This document shows, piece by piece, positions 6,617-8,605 of a DNA stretch of 8,605 nucleotides. The DNA is from JAGXFP01 sp039714535 (GTDB taxonomy: Bacteria; Desulfobacterota; Desulfobulbia; Desulfobulbales; JAGXFP01), in the NCBI GenBank assembly GCA_039714535.1, contig JBDLJC010000075.1, positions 1 through 8,605 on the forward strand, in the 5' to 3' direction. The position numbers and the translations under genes were made by a program. The first letter of the stretch is position 1. Each line of letters starts with the position of its first letter. The notes under the pieces were generated by a model that had not been told where the DNA came from, did not search any database, and saw only the letters and a list, made by a program, of their open reading frames with translations.

Positions 6617-6934
6617 ATGGCCTTGATGCAGATAAATGTCATACCGCTTGGCACCGGTTCTTCCAGTGTTGGTGAGTTTGTGGCCGGGATCACCAAGACC
6701 CTTGCTCGGGAAGGTGTTGTCTGCAAATTGACAGATATGGGGACCGTGGTCGAGGGTGAGGCAGGAGAACTTCTGCAGATAGCGGCCCGGATACACGAAC
6801 TTCCTTTCCTCAAAGGGGCAAAGAGGGTTGTTACCCAAATTTCTATCGATGACCGGCGAGATAAAAAAGTGAGCATCGGTGATAAAGTTGCCTCAGTTAA
6901 CAACCGTCTGGCAGTCGCAGATGGCCCGGCTTAG
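6617..6934 (+). CDS. MTH1187/YkoF-like thiamine-binding family protein (DUF77)
   Basis: This 105-aa cytoplasmic protein matches the small MTH1187-type family in length and motifs: QINVIPLGTG at 5-14, TDMGTVVEGE at 39-48, and GAKRVVTQISIDDRRDKK at 67-84. Members form ferredoxin-like-fold oligomers, and some relatives such as YkoF bind thiamine or hydroxymethylpyrimidine. For most bacterial single-domain members the ligand is not proven, so thiamine binding here is inferred. The start is set by TTAGGAG at 6604-6610. The gene follows the PilZ gene by 14 bases and precedes the CXXC mini-gene by 17 bases, so cotranscription is likely. No thiamine transporter or biosynthesis gene and no TPP riboswitch is in view. 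Its presence between a PilZ gene and Fe-S membrane genes is functionally unexplained. Confidence 0.87.
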   Translation: MALMQINVIPLGTGSSSVGEFVAGITKTLAREGVVCKLTDMGTVVEGEAGELLQIAARIHELPFLKGAKRVVTQISIDDRRDKKVSIGDKVASVNNRLAVADGPA

Positions 6935-6951
6935 GAGAATCGAGCACCAAA

Positions 6952-7122
6952 ATGGCAGCTTCATCGAAGAAGAGAAACACATGGCATAAGGTGAGGCGGG
7001 GGCCGTTTATTGTTATCACCTCTTTTTTGGTTATCTGGTTTATCGGGATTGCTTCGGGTGAACCGGTTCGGGTTCTTGAGCAGGCTGTTCGAGTCTGCTT
7101 GAGTTGTATTGGTATCGGTTAA
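6952..7122 (+). CDS. Small membrane protein with C-terminal CXXC motif (CD1871A-like)
   Basis: A 56-codon frame, short enough to be missed by length cut-offs, starts at ATG 6952. AGGAG at 6933-6937 lies 14 bases upstream, a long spacing, with a second GAG at 6942-6944. The peptide has a basic N-terminus (SSKKRNTWHKVRRG), one membrane helix (about residues 18-35, PFIVITSFLVIWFIGIAS), a short amphipathic stretch (EPVRVLEQAVRV) and the terminal CLSCIGIG with Cys49 and Cys52. This layout matches the CD1871A family of CXXC mini-proteins, whose function is unknown and which I recall lying beside genes for 4Fe-4S membrane proteins. Positive-inside reasoning puts the CXXC on the outer face. The stop is 2 bases before the ATG of the polyferredoxin, implying coupled translation. 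A redox-active disulfide or a metal ligand that docks with that neighbour is an inference. Confidence 0.82.
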   Translation: MAASSKKRNTWHKVRRGPFIVITSFLVIWFIGIASGEPVRVLEQAVRVCLSCIGIG

Positions 7123-7124
7123 TT

Positions 7125-8021
7125 ATGGAATCGGTGCGAAAATGGGTTCAAGTCGTTTTTGGTTTTTTGACGAACGGTTACTGGGCCTTTCCTTTTACCC
7201 GTAATATATATCAGGGCCCCTTAAAGGTTATATGTGCTCCCGGGCTTAATTGCTATTCCTGTCCGGCAGCCACTACTTACTGCATTATCGGTTCGATTCA
7301 ACAGCTTTTGGCAAATATGCGTCTGGCCCTTGAAGGGGGGCAGTATTATTTCGGTCTGTATGTTGTTGGTTCGGCAGGTATTTTGGGCGGCCTCTTCGGG
7401 CGGATGATTTGTGGCTGGGTCTGCCCGTTTGGGTTTATTCAGGAATTGTTGAACAAGATTCCCTCCCCCAAGTTCGGGGTGCCACGGCCACTGCGTTACG
7501 GTAAATTCATTATCCTGCTTGTCTTTGTGATAATCTTGCCGGCCTTTGCTCTGGATGAATTCGGGGCCGGCAGTACTTGGTTTTGTAAGTATATCTGCCC
7601 GGCTGGCACCTTGGAGGCAGGATTGCCGATGATTTTTCTGCAACCAGGCCTCCGGGCCAATCTTGGCTATCTGTTTATTAATAAGATTGTCATTATGGTG
7701 CTGTTTCTCGGTTGGAGTGTGGTGGCCAGCCGGCCTTTTTGTCGGACGGCGTGTCCTCTCGGCGCTTTTTATGCGTTATTTAGTCGGCATAAATTAGTCA
7801 AGTTGAGACTGAACCGGGATAATTGTACCTCTTGTGGAGCTTGTCATCCGGTTTGTCCGATGGGGGTAAAGTTTGATGAATCCCCGGAAGATCAGGATTG
7901 CATAGGCTGCATGAAATGTATGAACCAAGCTTGTCGTTTTGAGGCGATTTATCTGGAAGTCGGCGGTATCCCGGTAACGACCGGAAGCGTACTGGACCGC
8001 CCGGTTTCGGTGGAGAAGTGA
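7125..8021 (+). CDS. NapH/polyferredoxin-type membrane 4Fe-4S protein
   Basis: From ATG 7125 this is a 298-aa inner-membrane protein with roughly four hydrophobic segments (near 5-20, 76-95, 127-144 and 186-202). It has many cysteines: CYSC at 43-46, three C-x3-C-P type motifs (C96-C100, C154-C158, C206-C210) as in the NapH/NosR/CcoG group, and a C-terminal ferredoxin domain. The first ferredoxin cluster motif is regular (C234, C237, C240, C244-Pro). The second is C259, C262, C265, C270, with four residues instead of three before the last Cys and no Pro. Such proteins pass electrons across or along the membrane, often from quinol. The acceptor is unknown, and no nitrate or nitrous-oxide reductase gene is present. 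A TTG at 7104 in frame would overlap the previous gene by 19 bases; the ATG, 2 bases after that gene's stop, is preferred although its SD is poor. Confidence 0.88.
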   Translation: MESVRKWVQVVFGFLTNGYWAFPFTRNIYQGPLKVICAPGLNCYSCPAATTYCIIGSIQQLLANMRLALEGGQYYFGLYVVGSAGILGGLFGRMICGWVCPFGFIQELLNKIPSPKFGVPRPLRYGKFIILLVFVIILPAFALDEFGAGSTWFCKYICPAGTLEAGLPMIFLQPGLRANLGYLFINKIVIMVLFLGWSVVASRPFCRTACPLGAFYALFSRHKLVKLRLNRDNCTSCGACHPVCPMGVKFDESPEDQDCIGCMKCMNQACRFEAIYLEVGGIPVTTGSVLDRPVSVEK

Positions 8022-8070
8022 TGCGTTTTATAAAAAAGGATAGCAACCGTGAAATGAGTGGGAGTTTTTC

Positions 8071-8511
8071 ATGCTGAAAAAAGTTTTAATTGTTGTAATT
8101 TTTGCCATGCTGGCTGTTTCAACTGCCGAAGCCATCTCTCTGGTAAGTGTTGACGGTGAAAATGTTAACCTGCGTTCCGGCCCGGGGGGTAACTATTCTG
8201 TCCTCTGGGAGTTGGGCAGGGGGTTCCCGCTTAAGGTGCTGGGCCGCAAGGGGGAGTGGACAAAAGTTGTAGATTTTGAAGGAGACAGTGGTTGGATACA
8301 TAGTAAGCTGGTTGCTAAAAGAGCTCATCTGATTGTCAAAAAAAAGAGGATAAATGTCCGTAGTGGCCCTGGCAGCCGCTATCGTCTTGTTGGTAAGGCA
8401 AATTATGGTGTCGTTTTCAAGACGATCAAAATCGGCAAGGGTTGGGCCAAGGTAAAACATGAGAATGGCCTGACCGGCTGGATTAAAAGAGATTTGCTCT
8501 GGGGGTGGTGA
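8071..8511 (+). CDS. Exported protein with two bacterial SH3 domains
   Basis: This 146-aa protein has a clear Sec signal peptide: a basic MLKK start, the hydrophobic core VLIVVIFAMLAVS and a likely signal peptidase I site after AEA (residue 21). The mature part is almost only two SH3b repeats, about residues 26-83 and 88-144. Each carries the hallmark N(V/L)RSGPG(S/G)xY (VNLRSGPGGNY at 32-42, INVRSGPGSRY at 94-104) and ends with a GWI motif (GDSGWIHSKL, GLTGWIKRDL). SH3b domains often bind peptidoglycan or peptides, so a periplasmic cell-wall role is likely. There is no catalytic domain. GGAG at 8061-8064 lies 6 bases before the ATG. The gene begins 49 bases after the polyferredoxin stop and may belong to the same transcript, or may only be adjacent. 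No partner enzyme is visible. Confidence 0.88.
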   Translation: MLKKVLIVVIFAMLAVSTAEAISLVSVDGENVNLRSGPGGNYSVLWELGRGFPLKVLGRKGEWTKVVDFEGDSGWIHSKLVAKRAHLIVKKKRINVRSGPGSRYRLVGKANYGVVFKTIKIGKGWAKVKHENGLTGWIKRDLLWGW

Positions 8512-8549
8512 GTTGTGGCGAATCAAGTTATTCTCCTAATTTAAAAATC

Positions 8550-8591
8550 GATCAGGCAATCTTGTTAGCAGTTTTTTATGATTGGCTGATC
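8550..8591 (+). terminator. Imperfect 12-base inverted repeat after the SH3 gene
   Basis: GATCAGGCAATC at 8550-8561 and GATTGGCTGATC at 8580-8591 are reverse complements at 11 of 12 positions, separated by 18 bases that include a T6 run. The repeat is followed by TTATTATG rather than a clean T tract. The best reading is the transcription end of the five-gene run. The long loop and weak tail make it non-canonical, and a regulatory repeat for a gene beyond the right edge is possible. Confidence 0.45.
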
Positions 8592-8605
8592 TTATTATGT
8601 AAAAT

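Noticed and set aside
7104..7124. TTG start at 7104 for the polyferredoxin gene, adding seven residues.
   Set aside because: It would overlap the CXXC gene, has no SD, and the ATG at 7125 gives the normal NapH-like N-terminus.

Overview
The window looks like chromosomal DNA from an anaerobic or facultative Gram-negative bacterium. The best guess is a deltaproteobacterial (Desulfobacterota-type) genome of intermediate GC. This rests on the gene mix: a Trk potassium-uptake locus next to mnmG, a bifunctional-type prepilin peptidase, c-di-GMP proteins, and a NapH-like membrane polyferredoxin paired with a small CXXC protein. No rRNA, tRNA, insertion sequence or CRISPR array is visible, and the lineage is an inference.

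Layout. Positions 1-404 (+) hold the 3' end of trkA, whose 5' part lies outside the window. Positions 405-761 are not empty. They read as a decayed second copy of a TrkA C-terminal (RCK_C) domain, then a 46-codon TrkH-like membrane fragment whose stop overlaps the start of mnmG. mnmG (762-2639, +) encodes the tRNA wobble-uridine modification enzyme. A monocistronic-looking MBL-fold hydrolase similar to YtnP-type lactonases follows (2732-3583, +), with an Asp in place of the second His of its metal motif. Convergent to it on the minus strand are a PAS-GGEEF diguanylate cyclase (3648-4592) and, further right, a prepilin peptidase (4815-5600). A 450-base non-coding divergent region (5601-6053) contains a GC-rich, hairpin-prone island. 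It leads into a five-gene plus-strand run: a PilZ-domain protein with a long acidic tail (6054-6602), an MTH1187/YkoF-like thiamine-binding-type protein (6617-6934), a 56-aa CXXC membrane protein (6952-7122), a polyferredoxin-type membrane protein (7125-8021) and an exported double-SH3b protein (8071-8511). An imperfect inverted repeat at 8550-8591 may end that transcript.

How the parts fit. A c-di-GMP synthase, a c-di-GMP receptor domain and the enzyme that matures type IV pilins or type II secretion pseudopilins lie within 3 kb. That suggests local c-di-GMP control of surface structures, although each of these genes is also common as a dispersed singleton. The tight packing of the PilZ to SH3 genes suggests cotranscription. 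The most system-like part is the CXXC mini-protein plus the multi-cysteine membrane Fe-S protein, 2 bases apart, which could form a membrane thiol/electron-transfer pair of unknown substrate. All family assignments were made by eye from motifs, with no database search.
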